Source of the DNA: an uncultured Bacteroidales bacterium
GTDB lineage: Bacteria; Bacteroidota; Bacteroidia; Bacteroidales; Muribaculaceae
NCBI GenBank assembly: GCA_902768435.1
Contig: CACXLJ010000014.1
Location: 1 to 50,467, forward strand
Direction: 5' to 3'
DNA: 50,467 bases
The notes under the pieces were generated by a model that made no database searches, was not told the origin of the DNA, and was given only the letters and a program-made list of their open reading frames with translations. Below are positions 50,276 through 50,467 of the stretch, in pieces. How positions within the stretch are numbered: position 1 is the first letter of the stretch; each line of letters opens with the position of its first letter. A program made the translations under genes and the position numbers.

Positions 50276-50467
50276 AAATCTAGTTGTTTTTATCTGTCGC
50301 CCTAATGGGGCTAATTATATTGAATACCACCTTAAAACAGGGGGTCTTCGCAATGTTGAGAACAGTTTCAATGCCCTTTGGGCACCGCGCACCGCTCTTG
50401 CGAGCGACTTTCGCTTTGAAATGTTCTCGAGCACTTCGTGGTTCGCTCCACCACCTGCCTATTATCT

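Overview
The window looks like chromosomal DNA of a gut-type Bacteroidales, most likely Muribaculaceae or a close relative; that placement is inference from gene content, not from any rRNA marker. Supporting signs are promoters of the Bacteroidetes type (-33 TTTG, 19-20 bp, -7 TAnnTTTG), a SprE/PorW plus PorX pair from type IX secretion, a NigD-like lipoprotein, a DUF2795 protein, an SDR-type threonine dehydrogenase, BspA-type leucine-rich-repeat proteins, and several secreted proteins ending in dockerin-like DVNGDGRVNVSDV repeats. No rRNA, tRNA, CRISPR array, integrase or intact insertion sequence was found.

Layout. 1-2015: 3' part of an LRR_5/BspA protein with two dockerin repeats. 2385-4146: LytS/LytTR two-component pair. 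4205-4378: candidate small RNA on the minus strand. 4543-8364 (minus): cysS, a four-helix-bundle (23S IVP family) gene between inverted heptamer arrays, then the run lolD-like, nigD-like, DUF3467. 8982-10642: aroA overlapping a small membrane-anchored protein. 10767-18023: PorW/SprE-like TPR lipoprotein, PorX (receiver plus PglZ), and a second LRR-dockerin protein 18 bases after porX. 18164-20044: two paralogous small secreted proteins either side of a patatin phospholipase. 20144-23324: cstA, a GT4 glycosyltransferase, a 57-residue protein. 23394-24260: a gene-free block of dispersed and duplicated repeats. 24261-27166: secreted protein, iron-sulfur-type flavoprotein, CorA, small beta-barrel.

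27544-29883: divergent kbl and tdh, the two steps of threonine to glycine plus acetyl-CoA. 29929-34531: a serine hydrolase, a large GH13 amylase with starch-binding and dockerin modules, and the stub of a C10 (streptopain-like) protease directly after it. 34668-36817 (minus): TerC/Alx, SprT-like and DUF2795 proteins. 36982-39741 (minus): a tight run bcp, tsaE, birA, LOG-family, cobalamin adenosyltransferase. 40033-41841: a dockerin-tagged duplicated-domain protein and a Sir2 enzyme. 41970-45169: four consecutive FKBP-type isomerases. 45223-49949: ruvB, a flippase, a GH25 lysozyme with a long charged coiled coil, and a GT2 glycosyltransferase whose 3' end is tandemly repeated. 49950-50467: more dispersed repeat, including a second copy of the structured element at 23451.

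The main theme is cell surface and envelope biology: secreted dockerin-tagged proteins, type IX regulators, periplasmic folding catalysts, wall lysis and glycan export, interleaved with housekeeping genes. The most unusual signals are (a) a dispersed intergenic element whose two copies differ by changes that keep a hairpin paired, (b) a four-helix-bundle gene bracketed by inverted heptamer arrays, (c) porX and an LRR-dockerin gene placed as one transcription unit, and (d) a paralogous pair of unknown secreted proteins flanking a patatin.
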